Shown: positions 25,040-38,098 of the stretch, in pieces
How the letters are laid out: each line of letters opens with the position of its first letter
Position numbering within the stretch: position 1 is the stretch's first letter
Source: Anagrus nilaparvatae
Taxonomy: Eukaryota > Arthropoda > Insecta > Hymenoptera > Mymaridae
DNA length: 64,000 nucleotides
NCBI GenBank assembly: GCA_022575985.1
Contig: JAKSXM010000007.1
Location: 53,536,501-53,600,500, forward strand
Direction of reading: 5' to 3'
Notes under the pieces: generated by a model
The model's database searches: none
Told to the model about the DNA's origin: nothing
What the model saw: only the letters and a program-made list of their open reading frames with translations
Translations under genes and position numbers: made by a program

Positions 25040-26000
25040 ACAGGGTACAAAAAAGTTTAAATGCATAATCAGCTTTTTCATATTTACAAGGAAGGTACCC
25101 GAGGTGTCCTCACCCGATTTTGATCAAATTTTAAAATGTTGAAATTGTTGTAAGGTGTTAAATATGAGAGATTTTTAATATATATTTTTTTAGTGTTATT
25201 TTTTTTGAATGAGAGCGGGCTAGACAGATACTTGTCAAGCGTCTCTCATAGTAACGGGCCTTATTGAAAGGAGCGGTCTGTTTGCGCGCGCGCCACAAGC
25301 CGTTCCCGCGGTCTCTATGCGTTATATGTATATATATATATGTATAGGGCATTACGCCTACGCCACCTTGAACAAGACCACGCTTTTATATATTCGCTGT
25401 GATTGATCCATTACTTTTTTATCCGCTGTACCTGTTGCACGTTCTTGGCTCTTCGCTACCTGTAGAAGCTTGGCTTGTGCTGCACGTCATCGCGACCCGC
25501 TTGGATTTTGCTCTGATTGCTACTGTGTTGAAAGTGAATTGTGTGTGTGGCTGAATCAATTGCAGTTCAGCTGTCAATTTATATTGGAATCAAGGCGGCT
25601 GGGGTCCGCACCAGACGACCAGTGGGTTGTGTTTAGCTGCAGTGGCAGTTGTGAATCAAAGAGAAGCCAGTGGGCTTCAACCAGGTTTGAGTTTGAATCT
25701 GTATGAAAGTGAATGCTTGAGTAGTATTCTTGTGTTATTTAGTGTGCTAGAGAGTGTGTTTAGGCCCTTTTCAGGGCCGCCAACTATTTTAACGTTTGAA
25801 CAATATTAAGAAACTTACACCAGTTTTTTATTTATTTTTCCTAACCTATTATTATTATTATTATTATTTTAAATTTAACATAAGGGGTGATGACCTATCA
25901 CACAATCAGTATTTTTTACCTGCTTATATTCACTTTCAAGGGGAACTCCTACCCTTAGTGTTGACCCCCTATCCAGTGCCAATGAGCTAACCAATCTAAC
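25040..26000. other. Unclassified GC-richer insert with a histone-type stem-loop
   Basis: Base composition changes clearly: GC-rich words (GCGCGCGCGCCACAAGCC, CTGGGGTCCGCACCAGACGA) appear inside an AT-rich intron. The middle has a TATA-like TTTATATA near 25385 and short frames without recognisable domains. At 25763-25778 lies GGCCCTTTTCAGGGCC, a perfect six-base-pair stem with a four-base loop of the histone mRNA 3' type. Possible explanations are a solo LTR, a captured non-coding transcript or another repeat. I could not find terminal repeats or a target duplication. Confidence 0.35.
25763..25778 (+). promoter_or_regulatory. Histone-mRNA-like 3' stem-loop sequence
   Basis: GGCCCTTTTCAGGGCC followed by GCCAAC matches the consensus of replication-dependent histone 3' ends (stem GGYYCT, loop TTYT-like, stem RGRRCC). 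No histone coding sequence precedes it: the upstream frames do not resemble H1, H2A, H2B, H3 or H4. Function is therefore unproven. Confidence 0.35.
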
Positions 26001-29000
26001 ATTAGAAACAATTAGAAAAATGTTTAATTATAGGCTTTTTGGAATTCGAAGTCTATAATTCCCGAAAATAAGTGAGTTTACACTGACTTAGTAGAAAATT
26101 TTAAAGTCATAAAAATAAATTATTTTTTCATTTGGAGCTTCTAGATTAACTTATACCAAATCACTTAATTTTTTGCTAGAAATGTAAATAAAAATGATGA
26201 GTTTCTTGCACATGTGAAGAGTCGTAAACGAGTTTTAAGCTCAGAAATCGAGTTCTGTGAGAAATTGGGCAAACAATATTTTTTACTATAAAATAAGCAT
26301 TTGAAAAAAACTTTGGGCTAAATTTAAAAAAATAATCTAAATCATGAACTTGCTGCCAAAATTGATACTTGAAATGAATGCTAAAAATTGGGAAAAGACT
26401 TACATTTATTGATTTTTTTGACTTTATTGCCCATAATATTTAAAATAAATAAAATTAAAAATACTAAACTTATTGATCAATAGGGCTAAGAAATTCAACT
26501 CAAATTTTAATTGTGTAATTTTTATTTTTAAAAAATTTAATATTTACATAAGCCTTGGTGCAAGCTATTACGCAAATAAAATTATTTATGTGTTGAATAG
26601 ATGTGTTAAATTTCGAAGCCCTATTGATCAATAAATTCAATATTTTCCATTTGGACTTATATTTAGTTATGTTGACGAGACCCTTTACCCGAACTTTGGT
26701 CTAGTTGTACACTCCTTCATTCATATACCATAAATAGCTCGATAAATAGATTAATGAAATTTAATACTTAAAATCCTAAGAAATTGGGCTAATTATTTTC
26801 TTGTCATTCGTGCTTTAGCTTGTAAGAATGTTGATCTTTATCAACAAAAAATGTATTTAATTTTTTTTAATTTTTATAATTTATTTAAAAACCTTTTTGT
26901 AATAATTAATTCTTGTTATCTTTTTACAAATATATCAAAAAGGTTAAAATGAAACAGTGAGCTAAAAAATCAATATAATTTTTTAACGATTTAAATTTAT
27001 TATATTATTTTTATAAAATTATAAAACTTTTATAAAAAATATAAATTTTAATAAAAGTTTAGTTTCTTAAAGATAAAAACAAATAAAAAAGAATAAAATA
27101 AAAAAACGTATAACATTATGAAGAAAGATAATTTTTCTTCCAATGAAATTCTAGTAGCTTATATTCTCTTATTGCAATTAATAACAGTACAATATTCTCA
27201 TAAAATAAAGCTAAAAAGTAACATGTATAAAATAAAAAAAAAAAAAAAAAAAATAAAAAAAAATAAATAAAGTAACAATCTCAGTAAATCACGCAATGAC
27301 TTTCTTTGTATAGAAATACACGATAAAAAAAACCTTGTGGTGGTATTGCTAAAATATAAGAATGTGCATCAGGTTGTCCACTTTTCTTCGACTTTTTATT
27401 TTTACTGTTCTATTGGCTTATATATATATATATATATATATGTTTAAGTCAAGAAATAGCTTTTCTCGTAAAAGGAAAAATCAGCTTTAAGTATCATGGA
27501 CCATCGATTTTCAAAGATTTATTTGTACACAACACTAAACTGGCATATTATAAAATTGATCTTTTTGCAATGTCATCTTCGCTTTTACTGGTTTTTTATG
27601 ATTTTTTAGAATTAATTGAACTTTATTTAAATAATAATAATAAAAAATCAAAATGTTACTAGCACAACGTTTTTCTTAACTGCAATAAAATAATTAAAAA
27701 ATCTTCATTATTTATTAATGACTTTCTTTGTGTGCAGTCCTTCTACATACTTTAAAGAAATAAGAGAGTGTAAAAATCCAATAATTTTTTTGCTTATATG
27801 TATTTCTGTTTGTGGAATTCGGTATGTTCATTTACTTTCATTTATGTATGTGGTTTTGAGGTTATAGTAATTAAAAATCTTGTAAGGCTTATTCGCACTC
27901 ATCTGGTAAAAATTGTTGTAAAGGCGTTAAATATAAATTTTAGCGGAGATTAAACAATTATTTCCTAAAAAATTAATTAAAATAGTATATTAAGTATTAA
28001 GAGTGAAAAAGTTTTGACAGCGTGATCACCAGTACGAGTGCTCGTTGAAGCCGGGATAGTGTAGAGTAAATAGTAATATACGTATGGAACAAGTTCATAG
28101 AGAAGAATACCGTAAAAATTCCCTATAAGAAGGGGGATGAGAGTAAAATAAACTCAGAATATTTTCAATTTAGTGAGTTCTTTAAAATTTTTAGAGAATA
28201 CTAGGGGGCTCCAACTTACAAACAGATCTGTTACAAGTGAACATTTTCCATCCTTGTTGATTGTGTGAACACAAAAATCCGTTACAAGTTTTTTTTTCTC
28301 TGGTGCTTACAATATTTTTTGCCCACCTAGGCGTAGAACAAGGAGGTGAATTCAACCGTTGAGGTTTGCTCCTGAGGTATACTCTTCTTTAGAACACTTT
28401 AATGTCTCATATGAGAAAATTGAGTTTACTTCATTATCTTTTATAACGATTCAATTGCTATAACTGAAAAACTGTTGTTATTCTTATAATTATTTTTTTA
28501 ATTATTATGATATTAGCAGCAGATTCAAAAAAAAAATTGTTTTCCGCAAGCCCATTTTCTAGAAATAATGAAAGCATGAGTACATGAGTACAATAAAAAC
28601 AAATATTTTTAACCAATCAATCAATCAAAACCATAAATTTATATACATCTTTAATGTCTTTAAAAAACATATTGAAACCACAGTTAGGAATTATCAAAAG
28701 TTTATTCGATGAACTGAACAAAATGTGGTATAAGTTATTTGAAATAAAAAAATAAACAAAAAAAATGTTCGGATTAAAATTGTATCTAAAATTTTGCTTT
28801 GAATTGTTATAAGAATAAAACTCGCATTTATAGAATTTAACCTAGCTTGGTTTATACCAACGGTTAGTTTTTCTCTTTGGCATACATATACATGTTTACA
28901 TATTACACATACATACAATATATATATCACACAGTCCGAGTTTACCGTTGAGAGTAAGTAATTTCTCACTGCAATTCACCAGTTTCACTAGCCGTTAGCA

Positions 29001-31019
29001 CAAAGACGTTTTACCACAAATTCTCAAATCTCGGTTAACATTCATAAACATGCACATATATATTAACATATATTTATGCATAGATGCGTAGTTTTATACA
29101 TGAAATACTTATATTCTTAATTTTTTTTAATTTCATGTGGATTTATTTTTTTCAAAGGAACAAAAAAATAAAATAATTACTTTTACTTATACATTAATGA
29201 AATGAAATAAAAATTATTCTATAAAACATGTATTTAAATGATAAATTTTTTAGAGCAATCTTTTTTGTTTAATAAAAATCTTAAAATTCTATAAAAGTGT
29301 ACTACAAATGAGAAATAAAAGAGTAAATTTAAAAAATAAAAGTATTACATAAATAGTAAAATGAAAATCACATGAAAATTATATGAAAAAAAATAAAACA
29401 AGTGACTTCGGTTTATGTTACTAAATACACGTATATATACCTGTGAATGTAAAAACAAAACAAAAGCGAAATTCAGTGAATAAGTAGAATAAAAAACTAT
29501 TTAAAAAAATGCACCCCAAGAGTCTAGATTGTTTATTAAATGAAAGTAGAAAATTTTTTGTATTTTTTATACATGCAAAAATTTTTTTTCTAAAGCTTTT
29601 ATTCATAAAATTTACCACTCGGTTATGTATGTGTTTTATACTAGGAGCAAAAAAGAATTTTACTTTATTAGAAAAGAAAAAGTAAAGTAAATAGTTTAAA
29701 TGTGTCTTCAAATATCACATGAGGATTGTTAACATGAGTAAATACTGTGAAAACTTACTTTAATAAGTTATTTACATAACCTAGCAATTTTAAAATCTTT
29801 TTTTTTTTTTAATTTTAAAATTTTTTGCCAACATTTTTTTATTGGAAATTCTATATATTTGTACATTTATACATGTCTAGGTCTAGGTTAACCCACAGGA
29901 CAAAAATTTTTTTTCTTCAAAATTTTTTTCTTAGAGGCTCATTTTAGGTCTTGGATTTGCATTTTTACCGGAATTTTTCAAAATATTAATTTCGGCAAAA
30001 AATTTCTCATGCTCAAAAATTGATTTTTTTGAGATTTTTAATTTTTAGGGCTTCATAAAAGATTAATTATCTCTAAACAAAAGCTGTTTTTATACATAGA
30101 TATGATTGGAAAAAAGCTTTATTTTTACCTGGACTACCCAAAATAAAATTTTTTGTTATTTTGGGTTACTTCCGGTTTCATTTTTGGATCCAATTTTTCA
30201 AATTGATCGGAAATCAAGTTCACCATAGTTAAATTTTCTCAAATTTTCCCAGAATGTTGGCCTATGTGTTAGTTTGTCCCAAAATAATTTTTGAAAAAAA
30301 GAAGGTTAGTTAAGCTGGACCTGGACATATATACCTTTTTTAACATGTAATATTTATAAGGGTATCCTGGAAATATAAAAATCAAGGAGGGATCAACTTA
30401 AGGGAGGGGGGTTCAAATTGGATTCAGAATCATTCTGGTTTAGCTAGGGACTTAGAGTAATCCGGATTGAGGGACTTCAATTTAGGTACAAAGAATAGTA
30501 CTGTAGTATTACATTTTTAGTGAATTGAAATATTTAGACTTAGTCCTAATCTAGTAAAGATGATAAATAAAAATAATAAAAATAGCCAATTGTATTTTAA
30601 TGTTTTATATCCAGTCCTTATCATGACATTCCCTTAGTAGCTGTAGTAAATATGTTCCATGCGATTAGGTTGTATTTAAACAAACTGGTTATAAGTTTTT
30701 TATTTTATTTTTACTAGATTATATTTCATTATAAGCACTATTAAAGGATAAGATGATATTAGTAACCCAAAAGAAATTTTTGATTTTCCTTATTTAAGTG
30801 CGTAATTATTTATACTAGATACCGTCAACGACGGGTAGAGCGAAGCTGATCATATTTAAAAAAAAGTTTAAATAATTTTTTAATTTTTGGGTTTTACAAG
30901 CTTTGATGAGATTTAGCTTAAATATCAATCACGGTAGGCGGCTTGAAACGATTTACTGAAAATGTTAAAAACGGGATCTACTTGAAATAATTTTCCAAGT
31001 TGAATGCCGTAAAAATCAA

Positions 31020-31975
31020 AAAAATCCCCAGAGCCGTTTTTTTTTTTTAGGTAAAAAACCGTATTTTTGAGGTTTTTTTCATTTTGCACTACTTTTAATT
31101 TTCTTTATTCGTGCCAAATAAAGTTTAAAACGGTTCTGTACATTATAAAATGTATCTCTGAAGTTAAATTTTTCACTCTAGAGCATTAAAGTACACTTAT
31201 ACCTGTATATATTTTGATTTCGGTAAGCTGTGGATGGCTGAGAAGTTATATCATTCTGTATAAAAAGTCATTGGTGGATTGTGCCCCCAAAATTTGACTC
31301 ATTTTGCGCGCACTTTTTTATACACATATAATATGAACTATCCCCAATTTTTAGCCCTCTATGTGAAAATCTGCCAATTTTGACCCAAATTACGAAATTT
31401 AGATTTTTGCGAGTTTGACCAAAAATAGTGAATACAGCTATCTAGGGGCAAAATTTTTTAAATCTAATTCCAAATACGAATTCAGCTGGAAATTTGACTA
31501 TAGATTATGTCCAAAAACTATTTTTAATGCTTTGTTTATAGATTTCTAAAAAATTTCATTAAAAAATCAAAAATTGCTGAAAACTTAATTTAGGTCTAAA
31601 TTGGCAGATTTACACCTAGAGGGCTGAAAAATTGGGAGAGTTCATATTTTATGTATATAAAAAAGCGTGCACAAAATGAGTCAAATTGGGGGACTCAATC
31701 CGCCAATGACTTTTTATACGGAATGATATACTTCTCAGCCACCCTCTCAGCCATCCACAGCTTACCGAAATCAAATTATACAGGTATAAGTTTACTTTAA
31801 TGCTCAAGAGTGAAAAATTTAACATCAGAGATACATTTTATAAAGTACAGAACCGTTTTGAACTTTATTTGGCACGAATAAAGTAATTTAAAATTAGTGT
31901 AAAATGAAAAAAACCTCAAAAATACGGTTTTTTACCTGAAAAAAAAAACGGGTTTGGGGATCTTTTTGATTTTTA
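31020..31975. repeat. Long palindrome, arms of about 380 bp
   Basis: The left arm includes AAAAAACCGTATTTTTGAGG, CGGTAAGCTGTGGATGGCTG and AAAGTCATTGGTGGATTGTG; the right arm includes their complements, CCATCCACAGCTTACCG and CGCCAATGACTTTTTATAC. The centre is near 31490. A transcript could fold into a long double-stranded hairpin. The element is non-coding. Confidence 0.75.
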
Positions 31976-32334
31976 CGAGAAAAAAAATGGCAAAAGAATG
32001 TCAATTAGTAAAATTTAATGTATGAAAGTTCAGGTATCGATATTTTTTTTTAATCTAAAAATTTTTTATGTATTTAATCCAAGTTTACATGTAGAATGTT
32101 TTATTTAAATGATGGTGCCCATTTTAGAGTTTACTGAATAAAACAAAAATTTATTTAATATTTTAGTATATGCTGCAAAGAAAATTGTTATGAACTAATG
32201 AATGCTTAAGATTTTGAAATAAATATTAAATAAAATGAAATAAAAATATAATAAATATAATTCCTTATACTGCAGACAATATACGACGGGGGGGGTACTA
32301 TAATCACCTACCACCACCAGATTTGGTCTAATAT

Positions 32335-33275
32335 AGTTTTTTTAGGTCGCTGATCACAATTCGAGGTCTTTTCTATAAGAAATTGTTGGAACACCCTTAA
32401 ATTTGCAAAAACTACCCCTAAAAAGGGGTATTTTTGATGTATTCAATTTATGGGCGGTCAGATTTGGTCCATAAGGGTTTTTTGGGTCGCTAATCAAGAA
32501 TTTCGAGGACTCTTCTATGAAAAGTTAATATTTCACACCTTATTTAGCAAAAATACCCCTAAAAAGGGGGTGTTTAAGCTGTTTTGGCACTTTAAGCGTT
32601 CAGAAACGGTTTTAATGGGTTTTTTAGGTCACTGAACAAGAATTTTGGGGAATTTTTTGTTAAAAATTAATTTCTCACCCTTAAGTTAAAAAAAACTATC
32701 TCTAAAAGGGGTGTTTTTGCTAGTTTCGCATTGTCAGTGTTTTTCAAATTTTTAGAATAATAAATATATATACAAAAAAATTTTGTTTTTGCTAAATTCC
32801 CCGAATTTCTTGTTCAGCGACCCCAAAATCCCATTTGAATCGAATCTGAACGCTAACAATGCGAAAGTAGCAAAAACACCCCTTTTAGTAGTATGGTAGT
32901 AGGATAGTTTCTGTTAATTTAAGGGTGAGAAATTAGTTTCTAACAAAAAATTTCAAAATTCTTGTTCAGTGACCTAAAAAACCCATTAAAACCGTTTCTG
33001 AACGCTTAAAGTGCCAAAATTTTTTTATTAAGTATGATTATTAATTAATTATTTTTGCTAATTAAGGAGTGAAATATTAACTTTTCATAGAAAAGTCCTC
33101 GAAATTCTTGATCAGCGACCCGAAAAACTCTTATGGACCAAATCTGACCACCCATAATTCGAATACATCAAAAATACCCCTTTTTAGGGGTATTTGTTGC
33201 AAATTTAAGGGTGATACACCAATTTCTCATAGAAAAGAACCCGAAATTCGTGATCAGCGACCCGAAAAACCTAAC
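32335..33275. repeat. Second long palindrome, arms of about 400-460 bp
   Basis: The left arm is itself two or three diverged direct repeats of a unit with TTTTTTAGGTCGCTGATCAC, CACCCTTAAATT and CCCCTAAAAAGGGG; the right arm is the inverted set. The centre is near 32760. It is related to the single-arm sequence at 23320-23660. Non-coding: frames of about 60 codons on + (32450-32635, 33108-33296) come from the repeat. Confidence 0.7.
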
Positions 33276-34479
33276 AATTTATCTTTAAAAAATTAAGGAT
33301 GAATTTTCAAAGAAAAAATTCTTCGAGCAAACATACTATAAAAAGACCCAAACCCACAGTTTTGAATTCACCAAAGTCTTGGCAATGTTTCCCTCTTCTT
33401 AGATTTTCCATTTTTTTCTAACATTTTCTGAAAATTAGATTTTTTCAAAAAAGTTGGATTTTAACCTGTACTGCCCCTTAAGATTTAAAATTTTTTATTT
33501 GCATAAGATACTTAATGCAATCATATCATAAGCTGCAATTATATTATCGTTAACTGTCTTTGAATACTTAATTAATTTTACAATATTGATAAGCAACTTG
33601 TCGATTTTTTTTAGTGGCCAGCTTTGACCAGAAATATTGAGTTTGCAGTTTGATTGAATCGCAATGTTTAAATAAGACGTAAAAAAATGTTAAGCATAGT
33701 TAAAATTTTTAAGTATTGGCCAAAAAGTACACGAAAAATCCGCCCCTTATTTTGAAACCTTATTATTTGTTTGCTGAAAAGATTTCAACCAAACTTTTGT
33801 TGGCGGAACTTTGTTATTACGTCCTTTTTCTATAATTCACCAACAACAAAAAAGTTACTCTGAACTCTAATACCCCTCAATTAACATAATTACCAAAATA
33901 ATATTATACACAAGTCAGAATGTGGTGTAACGGTTTCCGAATTCGTCAACCAGAGAAAGAAAAACTCATCTTATGAGTTTTTTCACAATATTTTGGGACT
34001 AATGATCAAATTAATAGTGCCACATTTTAAGAGTAATTAACTAAATATTGAATTTATTCTTTTATTCTGTATCAATAAAGGAATATTAGAGCTAACTATT
34101 GGTGTTGAAAAATATCTCCAGGGTAAGATAAAATCGGAAAAATACAATGTGAGTTTTTTTCTTTATTTTTCTTTTAATCTTGCATTTGAAAAAGTTTTAT
34201 CCTATTTTAACTTTTATTTAATTTACCTCCTATACGGGGCAAAAATGGATATAACTATCCCTGAATTTAACAAAAAATGAAAAAAACTTATAACTGGTTT
34301 GTGTTTTCACACAACCAACGATCATGAATCATGTTCACTTATAACGTTTTAACGTATATTCCCTAATTATTATAAGTCCTAAGATCGAAATTACAATAAA
34401 TCCCAAAATATAAATTATCCTAAGTCCATAAACCTAAAATATTCTAAGTTCTTGTGCTTACTCCCACTTTAAATTATTC

Positions 34480-34600
34480 TAAGTCCCTTAATCGGAAATA
34501 TTCTAAGTCCATTTCATACCCCTCTCCCCTAAAAACGTCGTTAATATTTCAACCCCTCGCCCCCTAAAACGTCAATAAACGGTGATCCCGGGTGGGACGT
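34480..34600. repeat. Inverted relative of the G-rich and 'ACTTAGAATA' repeats
   Basis: C-rich sequence with CCCCTAAAAACGTCG and CCCCCTAAAACGTCAATA, the complement of the array at 20858-20950. Just upstream are repeated TATTCTAAGTCC phrases, the complement of GGACTTAGAATA found at 28150, 30440, 35640-35840, 45570 and 60300. The repeats are part of a dispersed family. Confidence 0.5.
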
Positions 34601-36403
34601 GAATTTTATTTTATTAGGTGCATCGCTAGTTGTTGATGCTTGTAATCATTAGCTGCGATTGGTTAACTAATAAGCAAACAATGCATCCACTCTGTATCGC
34701 CCTGTATTTACCCCCCCCCTAAAACAACACTTTTTTACCCACCCCTGCCTGGCATTAACATACACTAACACTATTATATCGTAGTACAAGTGAACGCAAC
34801 ATACGGAGGTCCCATTGATACCAACCTATGAATTTAATTTTGTCATATGACATTAAAAATACCATGTCCAGCACCGGAAGATCATGTAATAACAAAGATT
34901 TTGCAAGAAAAAATTTTGCTTAAGTTCCCTTATGCAAAAAGTTAACAAAGATGCAATAAGTGGGCAGATTTTTCGGAGTCTTTACTTTGCTTTCTCTAAC
35001 AAGAGACCGCTAACTTTAGGAAACCAAATTACAAATTACTTTCATTAATAATTGAAAAAAACCTCCGATAACCTCCGTTTATTCCAACGGGCCTTCTAGG
35101 CACAAGAATATGTGCAAAATACTATGCACAAGGCTTTTAAATGTAGTTTTTTGGTAATATTGCTTTTTAGTTAGTTAGTTAACAAAAACACTTCTTGTTG
35201 GTCACAATTTTTCGGTATTAAAGTCATTTTTCAAGCCTTGGATACCGCAATTTTTCTCAATGTTATAGCAATTTAACCAAATGGTCATTTTTTCCCCGAA
35301 ATGATTAATTTTTAAATTATCTAAAAAATTGCAATTTTATACAAAAATGGGTTTTATAGGTCTCAACAATTTTCTAAAAGCTTTTTTCTAAAAATTCTTT
35401 ATTAGTCCTTTGGAATTATTTGTTTGCAAAACATTATTACCTTTCTAATTTTTTATATTAAATTCTCTTCTTTACAGTCAGTAAATTGAATGCCCATTTT
35501 TGTCCCAATATGATCAATTTTTCAATTTGCTGCAAAAATCGTAGTTTTAACATTGAACATGTTTCTAAGGAGGGGTAACCTGTGAATCTGAAAATCAAGT
35601 GGGGTCAAATGTCAAAAATCATGTGGGGTTAGGAACTTAAAATATTTTATATTTAGGGACTTTGAATAATTTACTTTGAGAGGCTTAGAAAAATTCAAGT
35701 TTAGGGACTTAAAATATTCCGGGTTTAGAGATTTCTAATAATTTGAGTTGAGGGACTTAGAATATTTTCAATTTAAGGACTTAAAATAATACAGGTTTAC
35801 AGAATCTAAATAATTTGGGTTTAGAATCTTAACATCTAGTAAAGGTGATAATTACAAATTATAAGAATAGCGATTTTTTTAAGTTTAGATTTCTTTTTGA
35901 ATACTAAATTAATTTTAAAACCAATATTTATGTAAAATTCCAAAAAATATTCCTAAAAACAAATAATCTAATGCAACTTGTTTTTCGTAATTTTTTCTAA
36001 TTCTCCATCCGCCATTTTCAAATTAAGAAAAATCATGCAAAAAAAATGTGTCCTAAAACATATACAAAAAATGAAAATTTTATTATTCTTCATTAAATAT
36101 ACCTTTTTTTGATGCTATTTATAATACTGATAAGCAGCGTGTCGATTTTTTTTAGTATCCAACTTTTACCCTAAATAATGAGTTTCCGGTTAATTTTATA
36201 GAAAGATTGAAATCAAATTCTGAGAATAGAGACTTTTTAACATATGGATAAATTTTTAGAAAAATAGATTTTGGTTTTAAAATTAATTTAGAACTCGTAG
36301 ATAGGCTCTTGGGCGTTAAATGTTTAATTCAATAAAATTTGGATTAATTAATAAATAATAAAAATCGTAGAGAATTATAAAAAAGCTAAGGCTTTTTTAT
36401 TTC

Positions 36404-37024
36404 AGGCACGATCACATTTTTATTGAGTATTTTCTCTTTAATAACGTTGATGGGATCCACGCCCTCATAAATTGAAAACTATTATTTATTATTATACACC
36501 AAGGCAATAAAAGCATGTAGAGGCATCGGAATGACCTTGGGACCAAATTCCTCCATAAATTGAAAAATTTGAAGACTTTTTCGTTTTTTAACCTGATGAA
36601 CTTTTAAGGCACCACATTTTGGATGTATTAAATTCAAAACCAATTCATTTTTTACCATTTTTATTATTTATTATTTTTTAATAATTTTTTTTGATATCTG
36701 AAATCAGTTTTTAGGACATTTCTCTGCAAGTACTTGATGAAATCACTTGAAATTGAAAACCCTACAACTAGATCTTATTTCAAAAAATTTAGTTTAAGGG
36801 ATTTTTGATTCATCGAGTAGGTTCTGTGATCTTGAGGATACACTTTCTCGAACATACATCCCTACACACAACAAGGCAATATAAGCATTTAGAGGCATCG
36901 GAATGACCTGGGGACCAAATTTTTCCACGAATTGCACAATTTAGAAATTTTTCCGTTTTTTGACCTGACAAACTTATAAGGCACGATTTCATCTATGTAT
37001 TGCATACATAGGGTGATCGTGCCT
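36404..37024. mobile_element. 621-bp TIR element with AGGCACGATCA ends
   Basis: The left end AGGCACGATCA and right end TGATCGTGCCT are complementary. Internal sequence matches parts of the longer relative at 4051-5943, in inverted arrangement. A 60-codon minus-strand frame (36810-36992) matches the frame at 4083-4265 with a few substitutions and no recognisable domain. Nested in Helentron-like copy 2. Confidence 0.6.
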
Positions 37025-37044
37025 AAAAATATAAGAATCTTGTG

Positions 37045-37308
37045 TTATTTTGTATTTTTATGATATTTCGCTGATGCAAAGTTTATGCAAAAGCTATGAA
37101 ATTTATCGTGCGGATAACAAGTAGAAGGTTTTTCACCTGTATAAAGCAAAAGTACAAGAATAAACATGCCTTTAGAAATACCAGATTGGGCCCAAAAACA
37201 ATAGGTGTCATTAACTCGATAAAATAAACTCAGTTTTAAAAAATGAAAGCATTCCGTTTGATCGTTTTGGCTATATCGTGTCCGAAAGGTGTCGATTTTT
37301 GCATCCAT
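37045..37308 (-). pseudogene. Second copy of the element-borne frame (87 codons)
   Basis: Homologue of the frame at 17291-17497, again with its ATG close to the 5' end of a Helentron-like element. It lacks the stop of copy 1 and reads on to KFHSFCINFASAKYHKNTK after TGEKPSTCYPHD. That end looks like a degenerate zinc-finger unit after a TGEKP linker. Cysteine spacing is not that of a working C2H2 finger. Confidence 0.3.
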
Positions 37309-38098
37309 TAAGGTAGAGCTTCGCTCTATAATTAAATAAGATTATGAGGATAATTTAACCCCTGTTTACGTTTTCACTTTTCGCCACCAAGTCTTACGTT
37401 AAAAACAACTTTCCGAAAGTTTCTTGTTCCATGATTCAAACAATAATTTTATTAATAATACCCGGATAAATATGAGTAGATTTTAACATTCTAAAGTTGT
37501 TAGTAACTGCATCAAATTTTTTTCAAGTACTTTTAGATAAAAATACTATGGAAGCGATTTGAAGACAAGACAGCTTGTTTTGTTTAAATTGACTCAGATC
37601 GAAAACTGAAAAATATTAAAAATTTAGATGATGCGTGGACTAAGGAAATCGTTGATAAATCAAAAAACGTCAGATTATCGTTTGCTGTAATTTTTGAGAG
37701 CTTAAAAATTTTTTTTATTCAAAGCTACAGAGTCTGTAAAAAGAAGCAATATAAATAAGGATTGGCTCAAGCTAGCCAGAATTAAATAACGCTGGATTGA
37801 TCGGCTCGGGTTATAGTTTGAATATTAATTAATTTAAAATATTAAGCCTTCATAAATGTCAATTACAAATCACAAATACCTATATTTACAAAATATAAGA
37901 ATTATTAATGAGTTATTATAATAATAGAACTAATTATAATTTAATGATATAAAAAAAATGTGCATTTATTAAAAATCAATACACATTGATTAACTGAGTT
38001 TAAAATTTTTAAAAATAAAATACAGTTCTTAATTTTTTATTCAATTAAAAAAATTATAAACTAAAAATAAAAATAATTTTTTATCTTTTTATTTTTAG

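Larger units (their letters stand above)
30815..37330 (-). mobile_element. Helentron/INE-1-like element, copy 2 (6.5 kb, with nested repeats)
   Basis: The left edge CTAGATACCGTCAACGACGG and the right edge GTAGAGCTTCGCTCTATA are the same as in copy 1 (14245-17520), with the same first roughly 90 and last roughly 300 bases. Read on the minus strand it ends GACGGTATCTAG. It is twice as long as copy 1 because it holds two long palindromes (31020-31975, 32335-33275), shared internal segments near 33480-33660 and 35060-35570, and a small TIR element (36404-37024). No Rep/helicase frame was found, so it is non-autonomous. Confidence 0.6.
2021..38098 (+). other. 36-kb intron between the two halves of Ig domain 1
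   Basis: The GTAAAT donor and TTTTTAG acceptor bound an intron of about 36,078 bases that splits Ig domain 1. It contains no exon I can support. It is packed with inverted-repeat elements, Helitron-like and Helentron-like elements and tandem arrays, annotated separately. The stretches 2021-2579, 6719-7258, 7441-8269, 17964-19844, 21700-23300, 26001-28100, 28500-29850 and 37331-38098 hold only AT-rich sequence and short chance frames as far as I can see. Confidence 0.75.

Noticed and set aside
25470..25809. Two overlapping cysteine/serine-rich frames (78 and 60 codons)
   Set aside because: No recognisable domain, overlapping in two frames of a GC-richer insert. More probably chance openings in a repeat or non-coding transcript.
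28694..29711. Minus frames of 91 and 96 codons
   Set aside because: AT-rich hydrophobic chance frames in the large intron. No homology recognised.
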